This document shows positions 1-9,055 of a stretch of 64,000 bases of DNA, in pieces. The notes under the pieces are model-generated. The model saw nothing but the letters and a program-made list of their open reading frames with translations, was not told where the DNA came from and did no database searches. Positions within the stretch are counted from its first letter, which is position 1. Every line of letters begins with the position of its first letter. The translations under genes were made by a program, and so were the position numbers. The stretch is from Allobosea lathyri (GTDB lineage Bacteria > Pseudomonadota > Alphaproteobacteria > Rhizobiales > Beijerinckiaceae): the NCBI RefSeq assembly GCF_900108245.1, contig NZ_FNUY01000008.1:186001-250000 (forward strand), given 5' to 3'.

Positions 1-29
1 TGGGCATGATTGCCCGAAAGATTGGATTG

Positions 30-1121
30 TCAGGCAGCTTTCGCAGCTTGCCTCCCGATGAAGTTGCGGCCCCGCTCGCCCTCCAGCGCCTTGTCGACGA
101 GACGATTCCAGTCGGCCTGCGACACCCCGTAGGCGGAGGGCTCGGTCTTCACGCCGAGGTTCTGCAGGAACGCAGTCAGGTGCTCGGCGCCGGCCTCGAG
201 ATCAGGCCCGAAGACCCTGCGCAGGGCCGCATCGCATTGGGGCTGCACGCCCATCGCCCAGCGCATCACCATCGGCAGCGAAAAGGAGCAGGCGATGCCG
301 TGGATCGTGCCGGACTTCAGCGTGATGTCGTAGGAGATGTTGTGGGCCAGCGCGGTCTTGGTGTTGGAGAAGGCGAGGCCTGCCAGCAGGCTGGCGCGCA
401 TCTGGCGAACCCTCAGATCGATATCGCCGGGCTCGTCGAGCAGGCGCGGCAGCGTATCGAGGATCTCGCGTGCTGCCTCGACGGCGTAATTGGCCGAAAC
501 CGGATTGCCATTGACGTTCCAGATGCTTTCCAGCGCATGGGAGAGCGCGTCGAGGCCGGTCGCGAGTGTCAGGCCGCGCGGTGCTCCGATCGTCAGGGCG
601 GGGTCGAGCACCGCCGTTTCCGGATAGAGGCGCGGATGAGCCAGGGAGTATTTGCTGCCATTGGCTGAGTCCCACACCGTCGCCCAGGACGTGACTTCGC
701 TGCCGGTCCCGGCCGTCGTGGGCACGGCGATGATCGGGACGATGTCCGAGGCGTCGAGCGGGACCTTGTCGACGAGATGGCGGCGTACGGTTTCGAAATC
801 GCCGCCGCTGGCCGCGAGCACCTTGGCGGCGTCGATCATGGAGCCGCCGCCGAGCGCGACGATGACCTCTGCCCGTTGCGCCGCTGCGCCGAACAGGCGG
901 CAGGATTCGACGAGATCGGCGCAGTCCGGATTGGTTTCGATATTCGTGATCGTCGCGACCGGCGCACCGGCGGCGGCAACCAGACGCTCCGAAAGCTCCT
1001 TGAAGATCGGCTGGTCATAGGTGACGAGCGCCCAGCGGCGCTTGCCGATCAAACCTGCGACTTCGTCGAACAGGCCTGCACCGAAACGAATCCTGACCGG
1101 ATTCCAATAGGCCCACTGCAT
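30..1121 (-). CDS. Iron-containing (group III) alcohol dehydrogenase, possibly phosphonoacetaldehyde reductase-like
   Basis: NAD(P)H-dependent reductase of the iron-containing alcohol dehydrogenase family, about 363 residues, the usual length. The nucleotide-binding GGGSMIDAAK lies near residue 91, followed by VPTTAGTGSE. The expected metal ligands are visible: Asp and His in GLDALSHALE near 190 and two His in ALAHNISYD...GTIHG near 260-275. I start at the ATG at 1121 because GAGGGCGG sits just upstream; a GTG at 1139 is also in frame. It is divergent from the LysR gene at 1242, its probable regulator. Members with this active-site region include phosphonoacetaldehyde, maleylacetate and lactaldehyde reductases; the substrate here is inferred only and no phosphonate gene is visible. 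Confidence 0.85.
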   Translation of the reverse strand: MQWAYWNPVRIRFGAGLFDEVAGLIGKRRWALVTYDQPIFKELSERLVAAAGAPVATITNIETNPDCADLVESCRLFGAAAQRAEVIVALGGGSMIDAAKVLAASGGDFETVRRHLVDKVPLDASDIVPIIAVPTTAGTGSEVTSWATVWDSANGSKYSLAHPRLYPETAVLDPALTIGAPRGLTLATGLDALSHALESIWNVNGNPVSANYAVEAAREILDTLPRLLDEPGDIDLRVRQMRASLLAGLAFSNTKTALAHNISYDITLKSGTIHGIACSFSLPMVMRWAMGVQPQCDAALRRVFGPDLEAGAEHLTAFLQNLGVKTEPSAYGVSQADWNRLVDKALEGERGRNFIGRQAAKAA

Positions 1122-1241
1122 GCGTCCGCCCTCGCTCACGTTTGTGCCATCGCGCTTTCCGAGCGCCGTTGGTGGAGATGCTCACAAAGGACGAACCAAG
1201 AAACAAATTGATTTTTCAGAGCTGATAGATAGAAATTTGCT

Positions 1242-2111
1242 ATGCGTTATTCGCAGCTTCGATCGTTCCATGCTGTTGCCAGTGCAGGCGGCTTCAATGC
1301 GGCCGCGGCGCAGTTCCACATCAGCCAACCCACCCTGACCGCGCAGGTCGGCCTGCTCGAGGAGGAGTATGGCGTCGAGCTGTTCGTTCGGAAGGGCCGG
1401 CGCCGCGAACTCAGCGATGCCGGCAGGCAGTTGCTGGCGATCACGACGCGCCTTTTTGCCGAGGAGGGCGAGGCGCAGGCATTCCTGGAGCAGTCGCGTG
1501 AGTTGAGGACCGGAAAGCTGTCGATCAGCGCCGTCGGCCCGTTCCACGTCACCGAGATGCTGGCGGCCTTCAATCGTGCGCATCCCGGCATCGAGCTTGC
1601 AGTCAAGCTCGGCAATTCGACCGCCGTGCTGGACGACCTCTTCGACTACAAGTCGGACGTCGCGATCCTCGCCTATATCGACGAGGACGACCGCCTGCTC
1701 ACCATCCCTTACCGCCGCCACCCCGTCGCAGTGTTCCTGCGCAAGGACCATCGCCTGGCGCGGCGCAAGAGCATCGCGATCGCGGAGTTGGAGGGCGAGC
1801 CTATGATCATCCGCGAACATGGCTCGACGACGCGGCGCGCTTTCGAGGAAGCGCTCCTTGCCGCCAAGACAAAACCGCGAACCGTCATGGAGATCGGCAG
1901 CCGCGAAGCCATTCGCGAAGCGGTCATCCGCGGGCTCGGCATCAGCTACGTGTCGGTGGCGGAGTTCGTGCCGGACCCTGATTTACGGCTGATACCAATC
2001 TCGAATGCGGAGATTTATACTTATGCCCACGTCGTTGTGCTGAAAAAGCGCGAGACGAGCCGGATCGTCGGGGCCTTTCTGGATGTTGTCCGACAGACCC
2101 GGAAGACATGA
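1242..2111 (+). CDS. LysR-family transcriptional regulator
   Basis: A 289-residue protein of typical LysR length. The winged helix-turn-helix occupies about residues 1-60, with a recognition helix in HISQPTLTAQV, followed by a periplasmic-binding-like effector domain (about 90-285). It is divergent from the iron-type alcohol dehydrogenase, with about 120 bases between the two start codons, the classic layout in which LysR controls its neighbour. The ATG follows an AT-rich stretch. It is similar in build to the second LysR protein at 37208-38149. The effector is unknown. Confidence 0.9.
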   Translation: MRYSQLRSFHAVASAGGFNAAAAQFHISQPTLTAQVGLLEEEYGVELFVRKGRRRELSDAGRQLLAITTRLFAEEGEAQAFLEQSRELRTGKLSISAVGPFHVTEMLAAFNRAHPGIELAVKLGNSTAVLDDLFDYKSDVAILAYIDEDDRLLTIPYRRHPVAVFLRKDHRLARRKSIAIAELEGEPMIIREHGSTTRRAFEEALLAAKTKPRTVMEIGSREAIREAVIRGLGISYVSVAEFVPDPDLRLIPISNAEIYTYAHVVVLKKRETSRIVGAFLDVVRQTRKT

Positions 2112-2222
2112 ACTTCTCGGCGTCGCCGGACTTTCGATCCCGTCTTCAGCCTCGCGTCGGCAACGCTCTTTCTCACAGCGCTTTTGGGGACGGCCCTTTT
2201 TTGCTGCGGCGTCGGGCTGGAG

Positions 2223-2972
2223 CTAGCGCACCTCCGGCAGAGCGCGTCGCTCACGCTCCACTGTCGCCTCCGGCAGCGGGCAGAGGCTGCCGCAATGCGC
2301 CACGCCGGGCAGGAGGTAGCGCAGGCAACAGATTTTGCGCTGCCGGGTCGGCTCGCCGTCCTGCAAGGGATAGCGCACCGCGTCGAGCATGAGGCTGCGC
2401 TTCCCTCGCGCATCGGTCTGGGCCTCGAGCAGGGCAAAACCTTCCGCGAGCGCCTCGGGAGCGGCCTCGCCGGTCGCCGCGACCTGCTGCAGCGTCCACT
2501 CGAAGATCGCCGCCGCATTGGTCCAGAGCAGGCGCGGCGATACGCTGAAATGCCCGGCGAAGTGAGCGATAAGCGGAGCGATATGACCGTCGAACAGACG
2601 CGAATAGCGCGGCCCGTCGACGTCGCAAGGCCGACCCTCATGCGCGACGACGAGGGCCGCCGTCCGGCCCTCGTCATGAGGGACGATGCCAACCTCATCG
2701 AGCGCGACCGGCAGATCGCGATCGAGCAGCAGAATAGCCGCCGTTGCTGGGATGATCAGCATCCCGAAATGCCACTGCGTCCACATCGAGACCAGCGCGC
2801 GCCGATCGCCGCCCGGATGGGTTTTCGCGAAGCGCTCCATCAGTCGCTCGGCGCCGGCCTTGTCGAGCAGAACGGTGCCGGGAATCGCATTGGAATGCTC
2901 GCCCGGCAAAACGAGCTTGTCGCCGTACCAGGCAAGCGCTTCCGGCAGGTGCTGCGCCAGTGATGATATCAT
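2223..2972 (-). CDS. fhuF: Siderophore-iron reductase, FhuF-like [2Fe-2S] protein
   Basis: Cytoplasmic reductase that would release iron from imported ferric siderophores. The C-terminal cysteine cluster is CC-x10-C-x3-C (residues about 222-240), one residue longer between the last two cysteines than the CxxC usually given for FhuF; these Cys bind the [2Fe-2S] cluster. I start at the ATG at 2972, eight bases after the MFS stop codon, instead of an upstream in-frame start that would overlap that gene. It is the last gene of a TonB receptor - MFS importer - reductase operon, which strongly supports the role. Confidence 0.85.
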   Translation of the reverse strand: MISSLAQHLPEALAWYGDKLVLPGEHSNAIPGTVLLDKAGAERLMERFAKTHPGGDRRALVSMWTQWHFGMLIIPATAAILLLDRDLPVALDEVGIVPHDEGRTAALVVAHEGRPCDVDGPRYSRLFDGHIAPLIAHFAGHFSVSPRLLWTNAAAIFEWTLQQVAATGEAAPEALAEGFALLEAQTDARGKRSLMLDAVRYPLQDGEPTRQRKICCLRYLLPGVAHCGSLCPLPEATVERERRALPEVR

Positions 2973-2979
2973 CTGCGGG

Positions 2980-4251
2980 CTAGGGCTGGACTGCCGCCAG
3001 CTCGGGCGGAAGGCGGCCAAGTCGCGCCGCGCGACCGCCCAGAATCGCGGTGACGGGCGCTGCGATCACTGCCCCGGCCGCAGCAAGCGCAAAGCAGGCG
3101 GCATAGCCGAGATGCTGCGAGATCCAGCCCGCACCGAGGCCACCGGCCATGCTGACGAGAGCGTCCATGCATTGCAGCAGGGTGAAGTCGACGCCCGCCT
3201 GGCGCGGGTCCGACAGCGCCATGAACTGGGCGTAGAGCGCGACGAAGCCGAGCGCCATCAAGCCGGAAGAACTTCCGAGAGCCAGGGCGAGCAACACGGG
3301 TTTCGGCATGCCGCTTTGCCAGGCCGCCATGGCAAGGCCGGCCAGTGACGCGGCTTGCAGGACAAGCGCGAGCACCATGACCACGCGCGCACCCCAGAAG
3401 CGCACGAGCGCGCCGCCAAGCAGCGCGCAGGCGAAGCCCACCACCAATCCGCCCATGCCGTTGACCATGCCGAGCGAGGCCAGGTCCAGGCCAGAATCGA
3501 TCAGGAACGGCCCCAGCATCGCCACGCCCCATTTCTGCGCGACGACATAGACCGCGGCGAGCAGCAGGCCGGCTCGCATATCGGGACGGCGCAAGGCCTC
3601 GCGAAGGGAGGGCTGATGCGTCCGCTGGCCCGCGGAGGGCGGGGCCGGCGAGAGCAGGAAGGGCAGGGCGAGCACCAGCAGCAGCGCCGCCATCAGCAGC
3701 GTCGCCTTGCTCCAGTCGAAATATCCGACGAGCACGAGGAACAGGCCCGAGCCGAGCGCCGAGCCGAGATAGGCCCCGCCGACCTGTGCCGCGTTGCCCC
3801 AGCCATGATGGCGTTCCGACAAGGTCTCGACCGCGTGCCCGTCGCAGGCGATGTCGCCGGTCGAGGCCGCGAACGCGATCAGCACGAACGCAGCGATCAG
3901 CGGGACGAGATGGGTCGGGCCCAGCGCTGCGACGACGCAGAGCCCAAGCGCCGAGACGAGCCCCGTCGCAAGGATGATCGAGCGCGAACGGGCCTTGCCA
4001 TGGGCAGGCAGCCGATAGCGCTCGACGGCCGGCGCCCAGAGGAATTTCACCGCCCAGGGCAGGCTTGCGAGATAGATCAGCCCGATCTGGTCGAGCGGCA
4101 GTCCGCGATCGCGCAGCACGGCGGGCAGGGCGATGAAGGTCAGGCCGCCAATGATGCTCTGGCCGACATAGAGCCCGCCGATGGCGAGCACGATGGCGGC
4201 TGGCGAGGCGAGAGTGCGCGTCACCGCGGACCGCGATCCGGCCACGCTCAC
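2980..4251 (-). CDS. RhtX/FptX-like MFS siderophore importer
   Basis: Inner-membrane protein of 423 residues with about twelve hydrophobic segments. N-terminal sequence [20 protein letters not shown] and the following [14 protein letters not shown] resemble the AmpG-like MFS branch that includes RhtX and FptX, single-protein importers of ferric siderophores such as rhizobactin 1021 and pyochelin. It would move the ferric siderophore from periplasm to cytoplasm without an ABC transporter. Its start overlaps the stop of the TonB receptor gene (ATGA), and fhuF follows within eight bases, so the three are one operon. The siderophore cannot be named from sequence, and no siderophore synthesis gene is present here. 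Confidence 0.83.
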   Translation of the reverse strand: MSVAGSRSAVTRTLASPAAIVLAIGGLYVGQSIIGGLTFIALPAVLRDRGLPLDQIGLIYLASLPWAVKFLWAPAVERYRLPAHGKARSRSIILATGLVSALGLCVVAALGPTHLVPLIAAFVLIAFAASTGDIACDGHAVETLSERHHGWGNAAQVGGAYLGSALGSGLFLVLVGYFDWSKATLLMAALLLVLALPFLLSPAPPSAGQRTHQPSLREALRRPDMRAGLLLAAVYVVAQKWGVAMLGPFLIDSGLDLASLGMVNGMGGLVVGFACALLGGALVRFWGARVVMVLALVLQAASLAGLAMAAWQSGMPKPVLLALALGSSSGLMALGFVALYAQFMALSDPRQAGVDFTLLQCMDALVSMAGGLGAGWISQHLGYAACFALAAAGAVIAAPVTAILGGRAARLGRLPPELAAVQP

Positions 4252-6353
4252 CAGCGATACCTCAGGCTGGCGATGACCTTGCGGCCTTCGTCGAAGTAGC
4301 AGAACCCGCCGGTGCAGTTCTGCTTGTCCTCGTCGAGCAGGTTGGTGGCGCTGACCTGCACCAGCATGCCCTTCAGGCGTCGATCGAGATTCTCGAGATC
4401 GTAGCGGACCGAGGCATCGACGAAGGTGCGGGCCTCGTTGTCCAGGATCGCGCGGTTGAGATTGTCGCCGAGGCTGGAGCCGACATAGCGCACGCCGCCG
4501 CCGATGCCGAAGCCCTTCACCGGTCCCTCCTGCACGGTATAATCCAGCCAGAGCGACGCCATGTGATAGGGCACGCTGGTCAAACGATTGCCGACCGTCT
4601 CCGGCGTCAGCTTCTTGATGCGCGCGTCGTTGTAGGAATAGGACGCCTGGACGCTGAGGCCGTTGGCCAGGGAGGCGACGCCCTCGACCTCGAAACCGCT
4701 GGAGCGCAGGTCGATCTGAACCTGGCGGTTGAGGCCGTTGACGACCTCATAGACGACGCCATTCTCCTGCCTGATGTTGAAGACCGCGGCGCGCAGCGAG
4801 GCATTGTAGCCGGGGATGTCATACTTCACGCCAGCTTCGACCTGCTCGCCTGTCGTCGGCACTGCGACGCCGCCAGCCAGCACCGTGCCCGAATTCGGCA
4901 CGAAAGAGGTTCCGTAGCTAACATAAGGGGCGAGGCCGAAATCGGTGACGTAGCTCAGCGCAGCGCGCCCGGTGAGCTGGCCATCCGTCTGCTTGCTCTC
5001 CGTCGGGGCGGCCCCGGCCGCGCCCGCCTCGAACTTGCTGTCGAGCCAGTCATGACGCAGGCCGGCGGTCAGGCGCCAGTTCTGCCATTTCATCTGGTCC
5101 TGGACATAGGCGCCGACCAAGGTCTGGGTCTGGCTCGTCCGCCATAGGAAGGGCGGGTTGTATCCGAGCGGCACGCCGCCATAGGCTTCCTTGCTCTTGT
5201 AGCTCAGGCGGCTGAGGTCGATTCCGGTCAACAGGGTGTGATCGACCGGGCCGGTCCTGAACCGGCTTTCCAGGGCGGTGTCGACCGAAAAGCCTTCAGT
5301 GTTCTCGCGCGTCAGGCCGGGCGTTCCGACGTAGACATATTGCTGGTTGTTGCCGAGCTGCGAGAAACGGGCGCGCTGGCGTAGCGTGAACACGTCGTTG
5401 AATTTGTGCTCGAATTCATAGCCGATGCGCGCCTGCTGCTGGCGGAAGTCGTTATAGCGCCTGTCGCCGCCAAAGACCTTGGTCGCGCGGGTGACCTTGG
5501 AGAGGATATTGCCATGGCTGTCCATATAGGGGCCGTATTCATTGACATAGGCGGCCGTGCCGCCCGTGGTCGAATCCATATATTCGCCGAGGATGGTCAG
5601 CTTGGTCGCGTCGTCCGGCTTCCAGGTCAGGGCCGGCGCGATGAAGACGCGATCATCCTTGATGGCGCTGATTTCGGTCCTGGCGTCCCGTACCAGGCCG
5701 GTCAGCCGGTAGAATAGCGTCTTCTCCGGATTGATCGGGCCGGACAGATCGAAATTCATCTGCTTGCGGCCGAACGATCCGGTTTGGACTTCGACCTCGC
5801 GGAAGGGCACCTCGGTTGGCCGCTTCGAGATGATGTCGATGATGCCGGCGCTGGTGCTGGCGCCGTAGATCGAGGAGGCCGGCCCGCGCAGCACGGTGAT
5901 GGCCTCGACGCCGTAGGGCTCTAGCCGGAACAGGCCATTGGGGCTGCCGATCTGGCGCAACCCATCGCGGAAGACGGCGTTGTGCGTCACGTCGATGCCG
6001 CGGATTGTGAAGGCGTCGTAGCGCGGATCGAAGCCATAGGTCCCGACGCGCGCGCCGGGCGTATACGACAGGGCTTCGAGCAGTGATTGCGGCTTGCGCT
6101 GCTCGAGCTGCGTCTGCGTGACCGTCGAGATCGACTGCGGCGTTTCAAGGAGCGGCGTATCCGTCTTGGTGGCGCTCCGGCCCGAAGTCGCGACATAGCC
6201 GTTCGTGTTGATAATGCCGCTGAGTTCGCCGCCTTGCCCCTCGACAATGACCGGATCGAGCTGAATCGGCCGCGTTTCATTCGCCTGCGCCAAAGCTAGC
6301 GCCGGAACAAGAACGAGGGCGGGCGACGCTATGAGGGCGCAACGGAAATTCAC
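4248..6353 (-). CDS. TonB-dependent siderophore receptor
   Basis: Outer-membrane gated porin importing ferric siderophore with TonB energy. After a signal peptide ending near ALALAQA come a plug domain (TETP-like [10 protein letters not shown] and [11 protein letters not shown], about residues 55-190) and a 22-strand barrel ending in RYRW, an aromatic terminal residue typical of Omp85-inserted barrels. Length of about 700 residues fits FhuA/FoxA-like receptors. The start is uncertain: a GTG at 6353 gives a compact signal peptide, and a TTG at 6395 is also in frame; neither has a strong ribosome site. First gene of the receptor-importer-reductase operon; upstream DNA is unusually AT-rich, as expected for an iron-regulated promoter. 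Confidence 0.92.
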   Translation of the reverse strand: MNFRCALIASPALVLVPALALAQANETRPIQLDPVIVEGQGGELSGIINTNGYVATSGRSATKTDTPLLETPQSISTVTQTQLEQRKPQSLLEALSYTPGARVGTYGFDPRYDAFTIRGIDVTHNAVFRDGLRQIGSPNGLFRLEPYGVEAITVLRGPASSIYGASTSAGIIDIISKRPTEVPFREVEVQTGSFGRKQMNFDLSGPINPEKTLFYRLTGLVRDARTEISAIKDDRVFIAPALTWKPDDATKLTILGEYMDSTTGGTAAYVNEYGPYMDSHGNILSKVTRATKVFGGDRRYNDFRQQQARIGYEFEHKFNDVFTLRQRARFSQLGNNQQYVYVGTPGLTRENTEGFSVDTALESRFRTGPVDHTLLTGIDLSRLSYKSKEAYGGVPLGYNPPFLWRTSQTQTLVGAYVQDQMKWQNWRLTAGLRHDWLDSKFEAGAAGAAPTESKQTDGQLTGRAALSYVTDFGLAPYVSYGTSFVPNSGTVLAGGVAVPTTGEQVEAGVKYDIPGYNASLRAAVFNIRQENGVVYEVVNGLNRQVQIDLRSSGFEVEGVASLANGLSVQASYSYNDARIKKLTPETVGNRLTSVPYHMASLWLDYTVQEGPVKGFGIGGGVRYVGSSLGDNLNRAILDNEARTFVDASVRYDLENLDRRLKGMLVQVSATNLLDEDKQNCTGGFCYFDEGRKVIASLRYRW

Positions 6354-6395
6354 GTTGGTAAACTTTCGACTAATAGAGTTGTCGGCTCCTAGCAA

Positions 6396-6533
6396 TGCCG
6401 GCGTGATTAAGTCAATGCTTATAGTTTGTAATTATTATAGTTTGAGAATTGCCATCCAAAAGAGTAATTCTATTAGAGTTCGGTTTATTATTTGTGGATA
6501 TTGCAGATCATACTGCGATTTCCCGGAAACGCG
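6396..6533. other. AT-rich intergenic stretch upstream of the siderophore operon
   Basis: About 100 bases around 6400-6500 are strikingly AT-rich compared with the rest of the window and lie directly upstream of the siderophore receptor. They probably contain the iron-responsive promoter, but I could not assign a clear Fur, Irr or RirA operator by eye. Confidence 0.4.
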
Positions 6534-6636
6534 GGTCATCCCTGCCGGGGCGAAGCGGAGAGCCGGGATTCATGCCTGGACGTTGATCGCAAGCGCTCCG
6601 GCATGAATCGCGGGTCAAGCCCGGGAGGACGGCGTG
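6534..6636. repeat. Dispersed palindromic intergenic element, copy 1 (diverged)
   Basis: Begins GGGTCATCCCTGCCGGGGCGAA, continues with the GCGAAGCGGAGA-CCGGGATTCATG core and returns with CATGAATCGCGGGTCAAGCCCGGGAGGACGG, so the outer and inner arms are inverted. Same plan as the copies near 29.5, 49.4 and 56.8 kb but more diverged in the outer arms. Confidence 0.7.
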
Positions 6637-6871
6637 TTTCCAAGCGAACTCAGGTGCACTTCTTCGCGCCGGGCTGAAACCCTGTGTCCCGGGGACGGGC
6701 GAAGGCCGACGGGGCGCTCAAGGCGGCCCATGGATCGGATTGTTCGATGGCCGGTTTGATTGGATCGTCGTTGATGGGCGCCCGATTCCGAAGGAAGAGG
6801 TGAGGGCGCTAGAGACCGGGGAATGAGCGGATTTTGGTTGCGAGTATTACTGATACGAGTTGCAATCGTCA
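6637..6871. other. Intergenic region without recognisable gene
   Basis: Between the palindromic element and the M23 peptidase stop codon. No reading frame with a ribosome site or recognisable product was seen on either strand. Confidence 0.4.
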
Positions 6872-7873
6872 TTACTGTAGGTCGATATCGAAAATTCGCT
6901 CCAGAACCAATTTGCCTTCGTGCAACACTACATACCTGGCCTGAAAGAAGCGTCGATCCCAACCACCCGCAGGCCGCTTAAGTCCCGCAAAGATTAGGGT
7001 TTGCGCCTGGTCTCGCTGAAGTGGTTGGGCTCGATTCTCGGCGATGGTCTGACCCGAGGGGCCTTCCACCACCAGCGATTGGACGTCGCCCGCCTTGAGA
7101 CCGATCCCACGGACATAGGCCACGAGCGCGGTAGCATCGATGTTGGGCCGCTTCCGATCGAGATCCCCCGATTCAACCGTCGCCATTGTCACGGGGGCGG
7201 CAGCGAAGCCTGCATTCAAGATCCCTCGCTGCCTGTAGGCGAGCAGGGGCTGTAGCGAGGGCTGCCAGAGCGAGCGGCCGGCTCCGCATGAGTTTGGCGG
7301 TGCCCCATAAGCGAAGGGGTCGGCAATCTTTCCGCCATGACGGACGATGAAATGAAGATGCGGATATTCGGTCAAGCCGGATAGGCCGATCCGCCCGATC
7401 GCCTGCCGCGCCTCGACACGGTCACCAACCTCTACACGCAGGCTGCCTTTGGCCATGTGGCAGTACTGCGTTTCCCAACCAGCGGCGTGCTCGATCACCA
7501 CGGCATTGCCGCATTCGGAATCCTTCACCGAGGCTCGGCCGGCTTCGCGGACGGATGTGTCCGCCATGCCGTCACGGCGCCGGAGAACCCTGCCGCTGGC
7601 AGCGGCCAGCACATCGACGCCTGCCTGCTGCGCCGCCATCGTCGGCAGGCGGAAATCCGTCCCGTTATGGCCATCATAGGACAAGCTGCCGCATGTATGG
7701 TCCTTGGCCGACGGTTCCGGATCAGAATCGACGTAGTATTGAATGAAGCAGCTACGCCCGATATCGCAGGCGACCGGCAATTCGAGAAGCGGCGGCCCTT
7801 CGGCGACCGCGCCTGTCGCCCATGCCAGACAGAAGGCAAGCGCCGCAGCGCGACAGATCCCAACCCTATCCAC
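6872..7873 (-). CDS. Secreted M23-family metallopeptidase (LytM-like)
   Basis: Putative peptidoglycan endopeptidase of about 333 residues. The zinc motifs of M23 are present: HNGTDFRLP (H-x3-D) and HLHF near the domain end. A signal peptide (residues 1-25, ending ATGAVAEG) directs it to the periplasm. I choose the GTG at 7873, preceded by AGGAGAG and only two bases after the stop of the LuxR-type gene, instead of longer in-frame starts inside that gene. The short spacing implies translational coupling. It ends the operon that begins with the small peptide and type I exporter, so a role in opening the wall for export or in release of the product is possible but inferred. Confidence 0.85.
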   Translation of the reverse strand: MDRVGICRAAALAFCLAWATGAVAEGPPLLELPVACDIGRSCFIQYYVDSDPEPSAKDHTCGSLSYDGHNGTDFRLPTMAAQQAGVDVLAAASGRVLRRRDGMADTSVREAGRASVKDSECGNAVVIEHAAGWETQYCHMAKGSLRVEVGDRVEARQAIGRIGLSGLTEYPHLHFIVRHGGKIADPFAYGAPPNSCGAGRSLWQPSLQPLLAYRQRGILNAGFAAAPVTMATVESGDLDRKRPNIDATALVAYVRGIGLKAGDVQSLVVEGPSGQTIAENRAQPLQRDQAQTLIFAGLKRPAGGWDRRFFQARYVVLHEGKLVLERIFDIDLQ

Positions 7874-7875
7874 GA

Positions 7876-9015
7876 TCAGGCTCTCTCCTGTCGCAGTCGA
7901 TCCACCCGGGCAAATGAACTGCGGCCATCCAGATCGTCCGAAAAGACCTGGTCGCGGCATCCGTCAACGAAGGGCGACAGCGTCAGAATATAAAGAAGAA
8001 AGAACTCGATCTGGCGGTTGATGCCGAGCTTGAGCATGATGCGCTTGATATAGGTTCGCACCGTCGCTTCGGTGAGATCCAGGTGCCGCCCTATTCGAGC
8101 CGGCGGCTCGCCGCGAAGCAAGAGCAGCACAATCCTCTCTTCGGCCCAAGGCAGGCCGAAAGCCATCGCGATCCGCTTGGCCCCCGCCGCCGGGTCGATC
8201 TGGGGGATGATGACGAGCAGCCGGTCCATATGTCGCTCGGCCGGAGCCGCGCCTATCCAGGCGAACGCGAAGGCGCGATGGTCGGTCGACAGTGGAATGA
8301 TCGTGTTCGCCCAGGACCGCTCTGACCGGGATGCAATCGTATCGCGCAGCGCCTGCTGCATCAGGCTGTTGACGAGGGAGTTCGAACCCGCAAGCGCGCC
8401 GTGATCAAGGTGAACCGGGTTCTTCGCCAGGAGCAGTTGCCGGCCGGCGTCGTTCGTTTCGAGGACCCGCCATTTATGGTCGACCGTGAAGACCGGGAAG
8501 GCTAGCTCCTCCAGGAGTTTGTCCAAACTCAACTCATCGGGGCGACGTTGGTTGAAGCTCTGCATCGTCGCCCAGATGATGCTCGCCGCCCGCGAAACGC
8601 ATGCGATCTCCGCGGCAGAGAACGGGACCGATCGCCAGCCTGCCAGAAAGATGAGATCGCCTACATCGCCGGCAGGCAGGCGCCCGGCCAGCGCATGCAC
8701 GGGCTCGTCGTGCTCGCGGCCGAGCAGTTCGGTCGCGAGCATATCCGCGGGATCGATGGCAAAAAGCCTGGCGGCTTGCCATTCCTGTCTCTGCGCCAGG
8801 CGTGTGATCACATCGGCCGAGGGTTGCACGCTGCTGTCGAAGCCGACCCGAACGGCCTGCACGGCAAATCCGGTCGCTGGCGAGAGCGTGAAAACGAAGC
8901 ATCGCTTGCATTCGAGCAATCCAAGGATCGCCCTTCCGAACGATTCGAGTCCGAGCAACGTGGCGGCTGCTGGCGCGTTCGACCGCGCCTGCATCAAGGA
9001 ATCGTTCCGCACCAT
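7876..9015 (-). CDS. LuxR-type transcriptional regulator with PAS-like sensor
   Basis: About 379 residues. The last third carries a LuxR/GerE helix-turn-helix (IGRHLDLTEATVRTYIKRIMLKLGI in part), and the middle has a PAS-like segment (LLEELAFPVFTVDHKWRVLE). There is no acyl-homoserine-lactone domain or receiver Asp that I recognise, so the signal is unknown. The ATG at 9015 is chosen for its GGGGAGGG ribosome site; an ATG at 9036 is in frame but lacks one. Nineteen to forty bases separate it from the HlyD-type gene, so it belongs to the secretion operon and may autoregulate it. Confidence 0.85.
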   Translation of the reverse strand: MVRNDSLMQARSNAPAAATLLGLESFGRAILGLLECKRCFVFTLSPATGFAVQAVRVGFDSSVQPSADVITRLAQRQEWQAARLFAIDPADMLATELLGREHDEPVHALAGRLPAGDVGDLIFLAGWRSVPFSAAEIACVSRAASIIWATMQSFNQRRPDELSLDKLLEELAFPVFTVDHKWRVLETNDAGRQLLLAKNPVHLDHGALAGSNSLVNSLMQQALRDTIASRSERSWANTIIPLSTDHRAFAFAWIGAAPAERHMDRLLVIIPQIDPAAGAKRIAMAFGLPWAEERIVLLLLRGEPPARIGRHLDLTEATVRTYIKRIMLKLGINRQIEFFLLYILTLSPFVDGCRDQVFSDDLDGRSSFARVDRLRQERA

Positions 9016-9055
9016 TGGTCCCTCCCCATCTGGCATTGATCACCAGCAGACTTGT

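Noticed and set aside
2112..2222. Possible terminator between convergent lysR and fhuF
   Set aside because: A T run is present (CCCTTTTTT) but no convincing stem precedes it.
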